Shown piece after piece: positions 63,256 to 64,000 of a stretch of DNA of 64,000 bases (positions are counted from its first letter, which is position 1; every line of letters starts with the position of its first letter). This DNA comes from Zoroaster sp. YZ-2022 (Eukaryota; Echinodermata; Asteroidea; Forcipulatida; Zoroasteridae), in the NCBI GenBank assembly GCA_029582265.1, contig CM055831.1, positions 30,504,189 through 30,568,188 on the forward strand, given 5' to 3'. Below the pieces are notes generated by a model that saw nothing but the letters and a program-made list of their open reading frames with translations, was not told the DNA's origin and ran no database searches. Position numbers and translations under genes: made by a program.

Positions 63256-63600
63256 ATGGAGGCTTTTTGTGCCAAACTAAAATGTTCTCTCGACAAGAAG
63301 ACACACTTGTTGGAATCCACAGGGTGTATAATTTGGCAAGGATTTAAAAGGAAAAAATATGGAATAATCAATGTCAAATTACCGGGATCAAACAAACGCA
63401 TAATGATGCATGTACACAGAGTGGCTTATGCATGGCACACTCTGGAATCTCTGATTTACCAGGAGAGTGTGATGTAAGTCACCTGTGCCATCATACATTG
63501 TGTGTTTGTTTTGAACATTTATCTCTTGAACCGCAATCTGCTAATAATTCTAGAATAAGATGCAAATGGCGAAGACGTTGCCATGGGGCCTTTCAAGGTT
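63256..63600 (+). pseudogene. I-PpoI-like (zinc-binding His-Me finger) endonuclease domain, one frameshift
   Basis: The ATG at 63256 opens a frame with GCIIWQG, KKYGI and MMHVHRVAY. This is the W-x-G, Y-G and H-R pattern of the zinc-binding loop domain of I-PpoI-type homing endonucleases, which also occurs in animal genomes. After one frame change near 63440 the core follows: DVSHLCHHTLC, EHLSLEP, ANN and IRC. The spacing matches I-PpoI H98, C100, C105, H110, N119 and C125, so both catalytic residues and four zinc ligands are retained. The end resembles a donor (TTTCAAG/GTTTGT). The frame change may be decay or a base error, since the first copy (36605) has its own different breaks. No host intron or partner protein is visible. 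The role in animals is unknown. Confidence 0.6.
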
Positions 63601-63639
63601 TGTATAATTTAGCTACATGTATGTCATTCATTCAAGCCC

Positions 63640-63718
63640 AAATCCTAACCCTGTTCCTTATCCCTAACCCCTATCCCTAACCCTAACCCTAACCATAACC
63701 ATATCCTCAACCCTAACC
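63640..63718. repeat. Interstitial telomere-like CCCTAA repeat
   Basis: Several CCCTAA units are consecutive or nearly so (ATCCCTAACCCTAACCCTAA near 63675). Too short for a telomere; it is an interstitial block just beyond the endonuclease relic. Confidence 0.75.
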
Positions 63719-64000
63719 GGCTATAACGCTGGGTATTGGGAAAAAAGTGATGGAGAAAAAAAAGTATGGAACAAGCACTCAAAAAGTCTATAATTAATTT
63801 GGAAACTGTTTACAATAATTGTGTTCATATTGAATTCTTTGCCAGTCATTATTGTCATTATTTTGCTTGGGATCTATTTAGCCATGTTTATACAGTGCCT
63901 GTGAAGCATAATACAAATGAAATCATTTTGATCGACATTGTACCTTTCGTTTGTTGTACTCTTTTCCTTTGGTCCTTTTAGAGTAATATTTCTATTACAA
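63719..64000. other. Window end, noncoding
   Basis: Matches 37071-37341. No gene is supported. Confidence 0.4.

Overview
The window is AT-rich, repeat-laden eukaryotic DNA, most likely from a marine invertebrate deuterostome (echinoderm, hemichordate or similar). The reasons are C2H2 zinc-finger arrays with 28-residue HTNEKPF-linked fingers, a tRNA-derived SINE with an (ATT)n tail, abundant MITEs, splice-site-flanked exon fragments and an I-PpoI-like zinc-binding endonuclease relic. The species cannot be fixed from sequence alone. There are no bacterial operons, rRNA genes or CRISPR arrays.

Layout, first contig (1-41111). Four head-to-tail segmental units, about 9.0, 6.1, 8.6 and at least 3 kb long, each carry one minus-strand C2H2 zinc-finger gene: A (796-1973, broken), B (9768-11021, intact, 14 fingers), C1 (15909-17067, broken) and D1 (25091-26368, broken, with a truncated extra zinc-finger fragment just downstream). 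Reading left to right, a unit holds a conserved 3' flank with relic fingers, the gene, a conserved 5' flank, a foldback MITE (units 1-3), shared noncoding DNA, an 81-bp minisatellite and a satellite of about 100/207 bp. From about 27 to 37 kb lie TTAA-flanked MITEs, a solo LTR, a VNTR hairpin, promoter-like and exon-like pieces, a SINE and a decayed endonuclease-like ORF. From 37.3 to 41.1 kb the sequence is single-copy here and contains one good orphan exon.

Assembly structure. Exactly 500 Ns occupy 41112-41611. The sequence after the gap (41612-64000) repeats 14920-37341 collinearly, with small indels and scattered SNPs. The simplest reading is an unpurged second haplotype (or overlapping contig) placed end to end by scaffolding, not a biological 26.7-kb tandem duplication. 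In the second copy gene C is intact (42604-43773, 13 fingers) and gene D is nearly intact (51752-53034). The first copy breaks both genes, mainly by single-base homopolymer or dinucleotide changes, so most 'pseudogene' calls here are doubtful.

How it works together. This looks like a young, locally expanding family of zinc-finger proteins made only of fingers, embedded in active or recently active non-autonomous transposons. Paralogous units supply empty sites for several insertions. They directly show TTAA target duplication for a piggyBac-like MITE family with TIR CCCTCCTA, a 4-bp TTAG duplication for a solo LTR, and the insertion point of the SINE.
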